Notes: a model not told the origin generated them from the letters alone. Positions 34,638 to 44,105 are shown, counted from the stretch's first letter. The stretch: DNA of 64,000 nt from Acidovorax sp. GW101-3H11 (GCF_001633105.1 NZ_LUKZ01000027.1:89595-153594); one strand, 5' to 3'. A program made the numbers and translations.

Positions 34638-35480
34638 ATGCCGTTGTTTTCTTCCGCAACTCCTCCGCGCCGGGCCGAGACCGGCCTGCTGCTGGGTGCC
34701 GCCGCCTTGTTCGCCCTGGCCGTCTGGGGGCCGGTGCTGCCCGCCAGCGAACACCAGCACGCGTTTGCCGACCAGCGTGCGTGGCTGGGCATCCCCTGCG
34801 CGCTTGATGTACTGAGCAATCTGCCCTTTGCCCTGGCGGGTGTGTGGGGGCTGGTGGTGCTGCGCGGGGCGGTGGGCCTGGATGTGGCCTCGCGGTGGCT
34901 GGCCGGGCTGTTTTTTGCGGGCCTGCTGTGCACGGCCGCAGGCTCCATGCTGTACCACGGGCAGCCACACGACGCGGGCCTGTTGTGGGACCGGCTGGGC
35001 ATGGTGCTGCCCTTTGCAGGCCTGCTGGGGTTGGCGGCCACCAGCCGCGTGAGCGCGCGCGCCGGGTGGGCCGCCGCCTGTGTAGTGCTGCTGGCCGGGC
35101 CGCTGGCCGTGGTGTGGTGGGCACACACCGGCAACCTGCTGCCCTGGGCCGTGGTGCAGCTGGGCGGCATGCTGGTGGTGCTGGCCCTGGCGTGCCTGCC
35201 CCGGCGCGATGGCGCGCTGGCGGTACACCTGGGCGCGGTCATCGGCCTGTATGCCGTGGCCAAGCTGTTTGAGGCGGCAGACCACGCGGTGTTCGACGCT
35301 ACCTACCAGGCGGTGTCGGGCCACAGCCTCAAGCACCTGTTTGCCGCAGGCGCGGCCTGGCCCGTGCTGACGGCCCTGGCGGCGCGGCACCCGCGCCGGG
35401 CACCGGGCGGGCCGCAGGTCACGCTGTTTGTGCAGAATGGCGCCCACGCCGTGGGTGTCGCCCGCAGTTCACGTGTGTGA
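34638..35480 (+). CDS. CREST/alkaline-ceramidase-like membrane hydrolase
   Basis: A 280-residue protein with about seven to eight membrane segments. The three CREST superfamily motifs are visible: AGSMLYHGQPHD (Ser-X3-His), LLWDRLGM (Asp) and GHSLKHLFAAGAAW (His-X3-His), which together bind a catalytic zinc in alkaline ceramidases. The substrate may be a lipid amide. I use the ATG at 34638 after CAGGAT. It lies next to the LplT-PlsC fusion, which also fits lipid metabolism. Confidence 0.72.
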   Translation: MPLFSSATPPRRAETGLLLGAAALFALAVWGPVLPASEHQHAFADQRAWLGIPCALDVLSNLPFALAGVWGLVVLRGAVGLDVASRWLAGLFFAGLLCTAAGSMLYHGQPHDAGLLWDRLGMVLPFAGLLGLAATSRVSARAGWAAACVVLLAGPLAVVWWAHTGNLLPWAVVQLGGMLVVLALACLPRRDGALAVHLGAVIGLYAVAKLFEAADHAVFDATYQAVSGHSLKHLFAAGAAWPVLTALAARHPRRAPGGPQVTLFVQNGAHAVGVARSSRV

Positions 35481-35535
35481 AGCGCGGGCGCGGAAAATTC
35501 CAACAAGCCAACCCATCGGAAACGAGGAGAAACGC

Positions 35536-37494
35536 ATGCATCCCGAGACCCCCTCAGCCAGCGCAGCGCCAGCATCCGTGCCAACGCCCACGCAGACCCA
35601 TGAGGACCCGAACCAGTTTGCCCTGCTGCGCCAGCGGCGGTTTGCGCCGTTCTTCTGGACGCAGTTCTCCGGCGCGGCCAACGACAACCTGTTCAAGTTT
35701 GCGTTCACCGTGATGGTGACCTACCAGCTCAGCGTGGACTGGCTGCCGCCCGCCATGGCGGGGCTGGTGATCGGTGCGCTGTTCATCCTGCCGTTCTTGC
35801 TGTTCTCGGCCACCTCGGGCCAGCTCACCGACAAGTACGACAAGACGAAGATGATCCGCTTCGTGAAGAACATGGAGATCGCCATCATGCTGGTGGCGGC
35901 CGTGGGCTTCATCGGCGGCAACATCCCCATCCTGCTGCTGTGCACCTTCCTCATGGGCGTGCACTCCACGCTGTTCGGCCCCGTCAAATTCGCCTACATG
36001 CCCCAGGTGCTCAGCGAGCGCGAACTCACGGGCGGCAACGGCATGGTCGAGATGGGCACCTTTGTGGCCATCCTGCTGGGCAATGTGGCGGGCGGCCTCT
36101 TGGTAGCCATCCCCGGCATCGGCCACACCACGGTGGCGGTGGCCTGCGTGCTGGCGGCACTGGTGGGGCGCGGGGTGGCGCATTTCATCCCCTCGGTGCC
36201 CGCCACCGACCCGGGCCTCACCATCAACTGGAACCCCTTCACCGAAACCTGGCGCAACCTCAAGCTCGCGCACGGCAACATCGTGGTGTTCCGCTCGCTG
36301 CTGGGCATCAGCTGGATGTGGTTCTTTGGCGCGGTGTTCCTGAGCCAGTTCCCGAGCCTGGCCAAGAACGTGCTGCATGGCAATGAGCAGGTGGCATCGC
36401 TGCTGCTGGTGGTGTTCTCGATTGGCATCGGCATCGGCTCGCTGCTGTGCGAGGTGCTGTCGCGCCGCCATGTCGAGATCGGCCTGGTGCCGCTGGGCGC
36501 CATCGGCATGAGCGTGTTTTCCATCGACCTGTACTTTGCGTCGCGCAGCCTGCCTCCGTCTGACATCATGGGCCTGGCCGCGTTCATGGCGCAGGGCGCG
36601 CACTGGCGTGTGATGATGGACTTGCTGTTGCTCAGCCTGTTTGCGGGCCTGTACAGCGTGCCCATGTACGCACTGATCCAGATGCGCAGCCAGCCCACAC
36701 ACCGCGCGCGCATCATCGCGGCCAACAACATCCTCAACGCGCTGTTCATGATCGCCAGCTCGCTCATTGCGGGCGCCTTGCTGGGCGCGGGCTTCACGGT
36801 GCCGCAGATCTTCCTGTTCACCGGCCTGGCCAATGCGGTGGTGGCGTTCTACATCTTCATGCTGGTGCCCGAGTACCTGCTGCGGTTTGTGGCCTGGGTG
36901 TCCTCGCGTTTTGTGTACCGCTTCAAGGTGCAGGGCGACGAGAACCTGCCGTCCACCGGCGCCGCCATCCTGGCCTGCAACCATGTGAGTTTTGTCGATG
37001 CCGTGCTGCTCATGGCCGCCAGCCCACGCCCCATCTACTTTGTGATGGACCACCGCATCTTCCGCGTGCCTGTGCTGGGCTGGCTGTTCCGCCTGGCCAA
37101 GGCGATCCCGATTGCGCCCTACAAGGAAGACCCCAAGACTTACGAAGCCGCCTTTGACCGCGCGGCCCAGGTGCTGCGCGAGGGCGACCTGCTCGCCATC
37201 TTCCCCGAAGGCGGCATCACCAAGGACGGGCAGCTGCAGGAGTTCAAGGGCGGCATCATGAAGATCATCGAGCGCGCGCGTGCAGAGGGCATCGAGGCGC
37301 CCGTGATCCCCATGGCGCTGACCAACCTCTGGGGCTCGTACTTCAGCCGCATCGAGCAGGGCGGCGCCATGGTGCGGCCGTTCCGCCGGGGGTTCTACAG
37401 CCGCGTGGGGCTGAATGTAGGCTCTGCCGTGGCCCCGACCGAGGTGCAGCCCACGTTGCTGCGCGAACGGGTGCAGAAGCTGCTGGCGGCCTGA
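35536..37494 (+). CDS. Lysophospholipid transporter fused to acyltransferase (LplT-PlsC type)
   Basis: A 652-residue two-part protein. Residues about 30-440 form an MFS transporter of the LplT type (FWTQFSGAANDNLFKFAFTV, GVHSTLFGPVKFAYMPQVL). Residues about 450-650 are a PlsC-type acyltransferase with NHVSFVDAVLL (His-X4-Asp catalytic motif), AKAIPIAPYKEDPKTYE and IFPEGG. It probably imports lysophospholipids and re-acylates them. AGGAGA precedes the ATG at 35536. The adenylating domain of E. coli Aas is missing, so it must use acyl-CoA or acyl-ACP made elsewhere. Confidence 0.9.
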   Translation: MHPETPSASAAPASVPTPTQTHEDPNQFALLRQRRFAPFFWTQFSGAANDNLFKFAFTVMVTYQLSVDWLPPAMAGLVIGALFILPFLLFSATSGQLTDKYDKTKMIRFVKNMEIAIMLVAAVGFIGGNIPILLLCTFLMGVHSTLFGPVKFAYMPQVLSERELTGGNGMVEMGTFVAILLGNVAGGLLVAIPGIGHTTVAVACVLAALVGRGVAHFIPSVPATDPGLTINWNPFTETWRNLKLAHGNIVVFRSLLGISWMWFFGAVFLSQFPSLAKNVLHGNEQVASLLLVVFSIGIGIGSLLCEVLSRRHVEIGLVPLGAIGMSVFSIDLYFASRSLPPSDIMGLAAFMAQGAHWRVMMDLLLLSLFAGLYSVPMYALIQMRSQPTHRARIIAANNILNALFMIASSLIAGALLGAGFTVPQIFLFTGLANAVVAFYIFMLVPEYLLRFVAWVSSRFVYRFKVQGDENLPSTGAAILACNHVSFVDAVLLMAASPRPIYFVMDHRIFRVPVLGWLFRLAKAIPIAPYKEDPKTYEAAFDRAAQVLREGDLLAIFPEGGITKDGQLQEFKGGIMKIIERARAEGIEAPVIPMALTNLWGSYFSRIEQGGAMVRPFRRGFYSRVGLNVGSAVAPTEVQPTLLRERVQKLLAA

Positions 37495-37530
37495 CGGCTG
37501 CGAGAGCGCAGCGCCCGGGGCCGCGCGGGT

Positions 37531-38535
37531 TCAGTCCGCCCGGATCTGAGCCCGCTGCGCAATGGCGCGCATGCGCGGCAATTCGTCTTCGATCTGTGCC
37601 AGCACGGCATCGCCGTTGGCGTACGACGGCTCCAGCCCGGCGGCCAGGAGCTTGCTGCGGACCTCGGCGTCCGCCAGGGTGTCGGCCAGGGCCTTGTGCA
37701 GCTTGGCCTTGGCCTCGGCGGGCAAGCCGCGCGGCGCAACCACGGCCAGCCAGGAGTCGGCCGAGAACCCGGGGAAGCCGCCTTCTGCCACCGTGGGCAC
37801 GTCGGGCAGCTGTGTGGCCCGCGTGGCACCCGTGACGGCAATGGCCTTGATCTTGCCCGCCTTGAGCTGCGGCAGTGCTGCCGCCACGGTATCGATGGTG
37901 AAGGGAATCTGCCCGCCCATCAGGTCGGCCATGGCGGGGGCGCTGCCCCGGTAGGGCACGTGCAGCAGCTTGATGCCGGTTGCCGACCAGGCCAGCTCGG
38001 CCGCAAAGTGCCCGGTGGTGCCGTTGCCGAACGAGCCATACGAGAACTTGTCGGGCGTGCGCTGCACGGCGGCGATCAGCTGCCGGAGGTTGTTGACCGG
38101 CACATCGCGGTGGGCCAGCAGAATCAAGGGCACGCGCGCCACCAGGCCGATGGGTTCGTAGCTCTTGACGGGGTCATAGGGCAGCTTGGCGTTCAGCGCC
38201 GGGTTCACGGTGAAGGTGGAGCCGGAGCTGATCAGCAGCGTGTAGCCATCGGCAGGCGCATTGGCCACATAGGCCGCGCCCACCACGGTGCCCGCGCCCG
38301 CCTTGTTCTCCACCACGATGGGCTGGCCCAGCCGGTCACCCAGTTTCTTGCTGATGGTGCGGCCCACGATGTCCACGGCGCCCCCCGGCGGGAAAGGCAC
38401 GACCAGCTGCACCGGCTTGGCTGGATAGCCGTCGGCATGGGCCCGCTGCAACGGGCCCAGTCCCAGTCCCAGCCCCGCGACGGTTGCCGCCAACAGGACC
38501 ACGCGACGCCGTCTGACAAGCTGCAAGCACTTCAT
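37531..38535 (-). CDS. Bug-family tripartite tricarboxylate-type solute-binding protein
   Basis: A 334-residue periplasmic protein: signal peptide to about residue 35 (AHADG), then VQLVVPFPPGGAVDIVGR, LGQPIVVENKAGAGTVVGA and NPALNAKLPYDPVKSYEPI, the standard Bug family pattern. Such proteins are greatly expanded in Burkholderiales and bind diverse carboxylates. No TctA/TctB membrane partner lies nearby. It follows acdS on the same strand with 113 bases between. Confidence 0.92.
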   Translation of the reverse strand: MKCLQLVRRRRVVLLAATVAGLGLGLGPLQRAHADGYPAKPVQLVVPFPPGGAVDIVGRTISKKLGDRLGQPIVVENKAGAGTVVGAAYVANAPADGYTLLISSGSTFTVNPALNAKLPYDPVKSYEPIGLVARVPLILLAHRDVPVNNLRQLIAAVQRTPDKFSYGSFGNGTTGHFAAELAWSATGIKLLHVPYRGSAPAMADLMGGQIPFTIDTVAAALPQLKAGKIKAIAVTGATRATQLPDVPTVAEGGFPGFSADSWLAVVAPRGLPAEAKAKLHKALADTLADAEVRSKLLAAGLEPSYANGDAVLAQIEDELPRMRAIAQRAQIRAD

Positions 38536-38647
38536 GGGGACTCCTTGGATCGAGGGACCGGGTGGGCGCCCTGCCTGGCGGCAAGGGCCTCTTCAGATCA
38601 ACGACAGCCCGGCCAGCTGTGCCAGCCGGTGCTGCTCGCTGGACGCA

Positions 38648-39664
38648 TCAGCCGTTGCGAAAAAGAAAGCTGTAGGCGTTGAGCGCCGGCACCCCTCCCA
38701 GGTGCGCGTACAGAACGCGAGAGCCTTCAGGGAATTCGCCGTTGCGGACCATGTCGATCATTCCGTGCATGGACTTGCCTTCGTACACCGGGTCGGTGAG
38801 CATGCCTTCCTGGCGTGCACACAGGCGGATGGCTTCGAGCGTGCCTTCGCTCGGCAGGCCGTACTCGGGGCCGCCGTAGCGCGTGTCCAGCACCACGTCC
38901 TCGGCCGTGAGTTCCTGGTCCAGCTCCACCAGCTTCGCGGTGTTCTGGGCGATGCGCAGGATCTGTGCGTGCGTTTGCGCGGGCTTGGCCGAGGCGTCGA
39001 TACCGATCACCTTGCGCGCCCGGCCGTCGGCCGCAAAGCCCACCACCATGCCGGCCTGCGTGCTGCCCGTGACGGAGCACACGACGATGTAGTCAAACTG
39101 GAAGCCCAGTTCTTTCTCCTGCTGGCGCACTTCTTCGGCAAAGCCCACAAAGCCCAGGCCGCCGTACGGGTGCTCGGAGCAGCCGGCCGGGATGGGGAAG
39201 GGCTTGCCGCCCGCCTTCTTCACGTCGTCCATGGCCTGCTCCCAGCTGGGGCGGATGCCGATGTCGAAGCCCGCAGCGTCGAGGCGCACATCGGCGCCCA
39301 TGATGCGGCTCATCTCGATGTTGCCCACACGGTCGTACACCGCGTCGGAGTAGTTGACCCAGTTTTCCTGCACCAGCACGCACTTCATGCCCAGGTGCGC
39401 GGCCACCGCAGCCACCTGGCGCGTTTGGTTGGACTGGATGCCGCCAATCGACACCAGCGTGTCGTAGCCGCCCGCAATCGCTTCGGGGATGAGGTATTCG
39501 AGCTTGCGCGTCTTGTTGCCGCCGAAGGCCAGGCCCGAGTTGCAGTCCTCACGCTTGGCATAGAGGTGCACCTTGCCGCCCAGGTGGGCCGACAGGCGCG
39601 GCAGCGCCGTGATGGGCGAGGGGCCGAAGGTGAGCGGGTGGCGGGGAAATTTTTGCAGGTTCAT
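38648..39664 (-). CDS. acdS: 1-aminocyclopropane-1-carboxylate deaminase
   Basis: A 338-residue PLP enzyme that converts ACC, the plant ethylene precursor, to 2-oxobutyrate and ammonia. Diagnostic residues sit at the canonical positions: Lys51 (GGNKTRK, PLP Schiff base), Tyr294 and Glu295 ([12 protein letters not shown]) and Leu322 (AHLGG), which separate true ACC deaminase from D-cysteine desulfhydrase. The ATG at 39664 begins [15 protein letters not shown], as in the family. It diverges from an Lrp-type regulator, the usual acdR arrangement. It suggests association with plants. Confidence 0.96.
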   Translation of the reverse strand: MNLQKFPRHPLTFGPSPITALPRLSAHLGGKVHLYAKREDCNSGLAFGGNKTRKLEYLIPEAIAGGYDTLVSIGGIQSNQTRQVAAVAAHLGMKCVLVQENWVNYSDAVYDRVGNIEMSRIMGADVRLDAAGFDIGIRPSWEQAMDDVKKAGGKPFPIPAGCSEHPYGGLGFVGFAEEVRQQEKELGFQFDYIVVCSVTGSTQAGMVVGFAADGRARKVIGIDASAKPAQTHAQILRIAQNTAKLVELDQELTAEDVVLDTRYGGPEYGLPSEGTLEAIRLCARQEGMLTDPVYEGKSMHGMIDMVRNGEFPEGSRVLYAHLGGVPALNAYSFLFRNG

Positions 39665-39761
39665 GGCGGTGTTCCGGTCGATGAAGAAGGGGCGCAAGCG
39701 CAGGGCTTGCAGTGCCTTCATCGTAGAAAAACACGCGCATCACGTGGTTGCAAAGTTTGGT

Positions 39762-39780
39762 CGAATTTCGGAGAAATTTG
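39762..39780. promoter_or_regulatory. Putative Lrp/AcdR box between acdS and acdR
   Basis: CGAATTTC-GGA-GAAATTTG: AATTTC and GAAATT are exact inverse copies around three bases. It lies in the AT-rich 161-bp region between the divergent genes, 98 bases from the acdS start, as expected for an Lrp-type site. Confidence 0.6.
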
Positions 39781-39825
39781 TTTCTGGATAAGAATGATAT
39801 CGATCAATATTTCTTTGTATAGACA

Positions 39826-40341
39826 ATGTGCGCAACAAAAGTTCGTCCCACGAATGTGCCGCAGGCCGATGTCTCGGCCGAGCTGGACCGCACCGACAAA
39901 ACCATCCTGCGCCAGCTGCAGCGCGACGCGTCGCTGTCCAACGTCGCGCTGGCCGAGAAGGTGCACCTGAGCCCCCCCGCCTGCCTGCGCCGGGTAGAGC
40001 GCCTCAGGCGCCTGGGGCTCATCGACAAGGTGGTGGCACTGCTCAACCCCCAGGCCGTGGGCGCGGGCATGCTGGTGATGATTGGCGTGGTGCTGGACCG
40101 CTCCACGCCCGATTCATTTGCCGAGTTTGAAAAGGCGGCCGCCAAGGTGTCGGGCTGCATGGAATGCCATGTGGTCACCGGCGAGTTCGACTACTTCATG
40201 CTGGTGCGCACGCGCGACAACGACAGCTTCAACCGCCTGCATGCCGAGCAGTTGCTCTACCTGCCAGGGGTGCGGCAGGTGCGCTCGTTCATGGTGCTGC
40301 GCAACGTGCTCTCGACCACCGAGTTGCCGCTGGCGGTGTAG
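39826..40341 (+). CDS. acdR: Lrp/AsnC-family regulator of ACC deaminase
   Basis: A 171-residue regulator. Residues 20-75 form the helix-turn-helix (LDRTDKTILRQLQRDASLSN and LSPPACLRRVERLRRLG); the RAM effector domain follows (GCMECHVVTGEFDYFMLVRT and LPGVRQVRSFMVL). AcdR proteins activate acdS when ACC is present. It diverges from acdS. An N-terminal extension of about 18 residues may be shorter if translation begins later, but no better start is evident. Confidence 0.87.
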   Translation: MCATKVRPTNVPQADVSAELDRTDKTILRQLQRDASLSNVALAEKVHLSPPACLRRVERLRRLGLIDKVVALLNPQAVGAGMLVMIGVVLDRSTPDSFAEFEKAAAKVSGCMECHVVTGEFDYFMLVRTRDNDSFNRLHAEQLLYLPGVRQVRSFMVLRNVLSTTELPLAV

Positions 40342-40368
40342 CGCACCACCGCCTCGCCGCCTTTCCCT

Positions 40369-41283
40369 TTACTGCGCCCCACGGAGCCGCCCCATCACCG
40401 CCGCCCAGGCCGGGCCGCCAAACACATTCACCACCAGCCCCGCCATCAAGAGCCCGGCGCCCGCAAAGTGCACGGGCAGCAACTGCTCGCCAAACACCAC
40501 CCAGCCCGTGGTCAGGCCCACCACGGGCACCAGCAGCGTGAAGGGCGCCACGCGGTTCACGGGGTAGCGCGACATGAGGTAGGTCCACAGGCCAAAGCCC
40601 AGCAACGTGGAGATCCACGCGATGTAGGCCACGGCGGCCATGGATTTCAGCGACAGGTGCTGCACGGCGGATAGCACGGCACCCGGTCCATCAATCCACA
40701 GCGACAGTGCCACGAAAGGCAGGGGCGCCACCACGCTGGACCAGACGATGAAGGCAAACTGGTTCATCGGCCCATAGCGCCCCACGGCGCGGGTGACGAT
40801 ATTGCCGCAGCCCCACAGCGCAGCGGCCGCCACGGTCAGCGCAAAACCCGCCAGCGGCATCGAGGCGCCATGTGCGCTGCCAATCAGCACCAGCCCCACA
40901 CCCGCCAGCGCCAGGCCTGCCACCTGGTTGCCCTGCCATTTCTCTCGCAGCCACCAGGCTGCCAGCAGCAGCGTGAAGAACGACTGCGCCTGCAGCACCA
41001 GCGAGGCCAGGCCCGAGGGCATGCCGATGTGGATGGCGGTGAACAGCAGCGCAAACTGGGCCACGGCCATGGTCATGCCGTACAGCAGGTACAGCCTGAG
41101 CGGCACCTTGGGCGGCTTGACGAACAGCAGCGCGGGGAAGGCTGCCAGCAGGTAGCGCAGCGCGCCCAGCAGCATGGGCGGCACATCGGCCACACCGACT
41201 TTGATCACCGCAAAGTTCAGCCCCCAAACGACGATGACGAGCAGGGCCAGGCACAGGTCACGGGGGCGCATAGGGAGGTTCAT
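40369..41283 (-). CDS. EamA/DMT-superfamily transporter
   Basis: A 304-residue inner-membrane protein with ten predicted helices and two EamA repeats (residues 8-137 and 150-290): ALLVIVVWGLNFAVIKVG near the start and FTLLVPVVGLTTGWVVFGE near the end. Relatives export amino acids or metabolites. Convergent with acdR, 27 bases apart. The start may be at 41283 or 41271; no clear ribosome site decides. Confidence 0.88.
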   Translation of the reverse strand: MNLPMRPRDLCLALLVIVVWGLNFAVIKVGVADVPPMLLGALRYLLAAFPALLFVKPPKVPLRLYLLYGMTMAVAQFALLFTAIHIGMPSGLASLVLQAQSFFTLLLAAWWLREKWQGNQVAGLALAGVGLVLIGSAHGASMPLAGFALTVAAAALWGCGNIVTRAVGRYGPMNQFAFIVWSSVVAPLPFVALSLWIDGPGAVLSAVQHLSLKSMAAVAYIAWISTLLGFGLWTYLMSRYPVNRVAPFTLLVPVVGLTTGWVVFGEQLLPVHFAGAGLLMAGLVVNVFGGPAWAAVMGRLRGAQ

Positions 41284-41595
41284 GGGGTGGTGGCGGTCAC
41301 AACGGAAGATGTGCCATTGTCCGCGTGGGCCTGGGGCTGAGCGATGCGGCAGACGGCCAAATTTCAGTCAGAACCGGACAAGCTGCTGGTGGGCCAGCAG
41401 GGTGCCGTTCTTGCCGCTTGAGCGTTCCAGCCTGGGGGCTGAAAGCTGGATGCGAAAGGAAAACGGTTGTAGATATCGTATTTAAAGCGCAAGCAGCTAT
41501 TAATGAATAGCGCTGTTCGTGTGGGTCGCGGGACTCGCACGGGGCGATGCCCTGGGCCCTGTGATGCTGAAGCGGCGAAGCTCACCTCTGGCCCC
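41284..41595. other. Intergenic region without a gene
   Basis: A 312-bp gap. It contains a short dispersed-element copy at 41479-41511. No convincing coding frame or RNA is visible. Confidence 0.6.
41479..41511 (-). repeat. Dispersed element, short copy
   Basis: On the minus strand GCTATTCATTAATAGC followed by TGCTTGCGCTTTAAAT. The palindrome (41496-41511) is perfect in its 6-bp arms; the GGCGCAGA/GGCC tail is lost. Confidence 0.7.
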
Positions 41596-42216
41596 TCACC
41601 CATTGAAGGAATAGATGAGTATTCCCAGCGCAGGAACCACTACCAAATCCTTCTCGTCACCCGTGGTGAAGAATGCCCCCTCCTTGTATGCGGCTCTTTG
41701 GGCTTGGTTGAGCAATTCAGGCGGCTCATTGATGCAGCTCGCACCACGAAACAGGAGCTCATCCATTGGCGCTGGTGTGGCGTTCCAGGGCTTGTACTGG
41801 TTGTACGGTTTTCCGTCCCGGCCCAGGCGAGCCGTTTCAAGGTGCGTCAGGCCATCGCTGCGCAGGCGCGCCAAGTTTTTGTCGGACAGCCTGAAAATCG
41901 CAAACCCACAGCCTTCTCTGAAGCCGCTCACCTCATCGTGGTGCAGTACTTCCAGTGACTCAAACTGGGGAGGAATCGCTTGGCGATAGAACGAGACCTG
42001 CAAATGGCTGCAGCCCGTCATCGGCGCCAGTATCAGCACAAACAGTGCGCAGGCCCATGAGGCAAATCGCAGTGCAAGGGCGGGAGGGTGGTATCCGATC
42101 CATCGGTGGGACACGGCGGCAAAAGCACGGGCCAGGCCCTTGGCCAGGAAGAACGCTGCCGCCCCAAAGATCGCTAAGCACAGCAGACTGAACCCTATCC
42201 CGATGGCGAAAATCAT
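41596..42216 (-). CDS. Membrane-anchored protein of unknown function
   Basis: A 206-residue protein. Two hydrophobic segments at residues 3-25 and 45-70 (ACALFVLILAPMTGCSHLQ) anchor a C-terminal soluble domain of about 135 residues with no family I recognise (EREGCGFAIFRLS-like region, then a Trp/Pro-rich stretch). The MTGC motif could also be read as a lipobox if translation began internally. It stands alone between repeat-bearing gaps. Confidence 0.65.
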   Translation of the reverse strand: MIFAIGIGFSLLCLAIFGAAAFFLAKGLARAFAAVSHRWIGYHPPALALRFASWACALFVLILAPMTGCSHLQVSFYRQAIPPQFESLEVLHHDEVSGFREGCGFAIFRLSDKNLARLRSDGLTHLETARLGRDGKPYNQYKPWNATPAPMDELLFRGASCINEPPELLNQAQRAAYKEGAFFTTGDEKDLVVVPALGILIYSFNG

Positions 42217-42548
42217 GGCGACCTTTCAAGATGTCGAAACGTGAGGTTCGGCAAGTGTTGGGGTGCTGTGTGAGGTCCGCATGAAGTCTGTGAACTGCAG
42301 GTGATCTTCTGATGTGGTGCTGACTCCTATCGCAAGCGACAAAGACAAAACGGGAGAGGCTGGACTCGGGCTTATCTTTTCTATTTGCCCGGTGTCGTCT
42401 TCCAAAAAATTAGAACTGAAAGTGAATGCAGGCCAATAGATTCAAGCGCAAGAAGCTATGGATTTAGTAGCGTTTTTAACCACCCCCAAACCATCCATCC
42501 GAGGGGCGCCCCAGTTTTTGCTGAAACAAGCTACCCCCAGCCTGCATG
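42217..42548. other. Intergenic region without a gene
   Basis: A 332-bp gap with a dispersed-element copy at 42420-42471. Nothing else is supported. Confidence 0.6.
42420..42471 (-). repeat. Dispersed element, diverged copy
   Basis: On the minus strand GCTACTAAATCCATAGC then TTCTTGCGCTTGAATC and GGCCTGCATTCAC. The palindrome has drifted, but TTGCGCTT and GGCC are kept. Confidence 0.6.
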
Positions 42549-43736
42549 TCAGGCGGTCTCCTCCACCCCAAAACTCACCCCCGCATTCGCCTGCAGCCGC
42601 GCGATCAGCACATCGCCCATCGCGGGCGCTGTGGTCCAGATGCCGCCGGGTGTGGCGGTGGCGTCTTGCAGCAGGCAGATGGCGGACTCGGTGATCATCT
42701 TCGACGTGGAGCCATAGCCCGGGTCGCGGTCGCCCTTCACGCCCACGCGCAGGGTGTTGCCTGCGGCGTCGGTGCCCAGGAACAGCACGTCGTAAAAGCC
42801 GTTCTCGCGTTCCTCGCGCGAAGGGCCCTCGCCGGGCTTGGGACCTTTGTCCGAGCCCAGCGACTTGTCGCCCGCCACCGCGTTGGCGATGGCTTCGCCC
42901 TTTTCGCCGGGGCCGGTGATGAGCATTTCGTCGTAGACAAAATCCGTGCCGTAGGCGTGCTGCAGCAAAAAGTTGGAGCGGTGCACATTGCGCGTGTTGA
43001 TGGCGGCCATCACGAACGGCGCCACCCAGACCCCATCGCCCAGCGCCTCGTCCACCATGGGCTTATGGCCCGTGGGCTGGCGCGGGCCCTCAAACCCGGG
43101 CGTGAGCGAGAACGGGTTCTTGAGCAGGTCGAGCACCGCAGGGTTAGTGGCAGCGGCCGCCATGGTGGCCTTGAGGCTGGCGGCCGTGCCGCCCGAGAAC
43201 GTGCCTTTCATCTTGCGCACCCGGCCGCGCACGCGGGGGGCGGCGTGGCCGAAGCGCTGGGCAAATTCCTTTTGCAGCAGGAACACGCCCAGGTCGAACG
43301 GGATCGAGTCGAACCCGCACGAGAACACGATGCGCGCGCCGCTGGCTTTGGCAGCGGCTTCGTGCGCGTCGATCATCTGGCGCATCCAGGCAGGCTCGCC
43401 GCACAGGTCCACATAGTCCACACCGGCCTTCGCACAGGCGGCCACGAGTTCGTTGCCATACAGCTGGTAGGGGCCCACGGTGGTCAGCACCAGGCGCGTG
43501 GCGTCCATCAGCGCCTGCAGGCTGGCGGGGTTGCTGGTGTCGGTCACGACCAGCGGGGTGTCGGCCGGGGCGCCCACTTCGTCGCGCACGGCGGCGAGTT
43601 TGTCGGCATTGCGGCCCCCCATGGCCCAGCGCAGGCCGCTGCCGGCGGGGTAGCGTTGCAGCAGGTATTCGATCACCAGGCGGCCGGTGAAGCCGGTGGC
43701 GCCGTGGACGACGAGGTCAAAGGGTTTCTGAGACAT
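42549..43736 (-). CDS. Saccharopine-dehydrogenase-like NAD(P)-binding protein
   Basis: A 395-residue protein. Residues 5-60 form a Rossmann fold (FDLVVHGATGFTGRLVIEYL), followed by VVTDTSNPASLQALM, TVGPYQLYGNELVAAC and DYVDLCGEPAWM, the pattern of the saccharopine dehydrogenase-like (trans-acting enoyl reductase) group rather than lysine biosynthesis enzymes. Relatives act on lipids. The ATG at 43736 is taken; the longer frame runs into the promoter area with an inverted repeat at 43832-43859. Confidence 0.87.
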   Translation of the reverse strand: MSQKPFDLVVHGATGFTGRLVIEYLLQRYPAGSGLRWAMGGRNADKLAAVRDEVGAPADTPLVVTDTSNPASLQALMDATRLVLTTVGPYQLYGNELVAACAKAGVDYVDLCGEPAWMRQMIDAHEAAAKASGARIVFSCGFDSIPFDLGVFLLQKEFAQRFGHAAPRVRGRVRKMKGTFSGGTAASLKATMAAAATNPAVLDLLKNPFSLTPGFEGPRQPTGHKPMVDEALGDGVWVAPFVMAAINTRNVHRSNFLLQHAYGTDFVYDEMLITGPGEKGEAIANAVAGDKSLGSDKGPKPGEGPSREERENGFYDVLFLGTDAAGNTLRVGVKGDRDPGYGSTSKMITESAICLLQDATATPGGIWTTAPAMGDVLIARLQANAGVSFGVEETA

Positions 43737-44105
43737 GGTGGCTGGATGGCGGTGAGGGGGATTGGGCACGGATTGTGATGGGCGAGCGCGGCGTGTGGTG
43801 TCGCGCAAGTGCAGACTTGGCAGTTGATGTGAGTATCGAAAGTACAGAAATTCGATACTTTGCAGGGTGCCGGGTGGTTCTTCCAGGCTTTGCCATGGGG
43901 GCAAGGATTTCGTGCCCGATCATGTGCGCCGTGCCACACCCATGGGCGACGGGATTGCAGTGGATGGTTGTCTGCGGCACAAGCCAAGGCAAACTACCAT
44001 CGGCAGCGGGGCCGCCAGGCCATGCGGAAAAGCCCGAATCCATGGTCGGCATGGGTGGCGGTAGATTGGATTGGTCAGATTGACTCACTCTGGAGAAGCC
44101 AAGCG
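43737..44105. other. Intergenic region between divergent genes
   Basis: A 369-bp gap. It holds the inverted repeat at 43832-43859; otherwise nothing is recognised. Confidence 0.6.
43832..43859. promoter_or_regulatory. Inverted repeat, candidate operator of the saccharopine-dehydrogenase-like gene
   Basis: AGTATCGAA (43832-43840) and TTCGATACT (43851-43859) are perfect inverse copies with 10 bp between centres of symmetry sides. It lies 96 bp upstream of the minus-strand ATG. The regulator is unknown. Confidence 0.6.
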
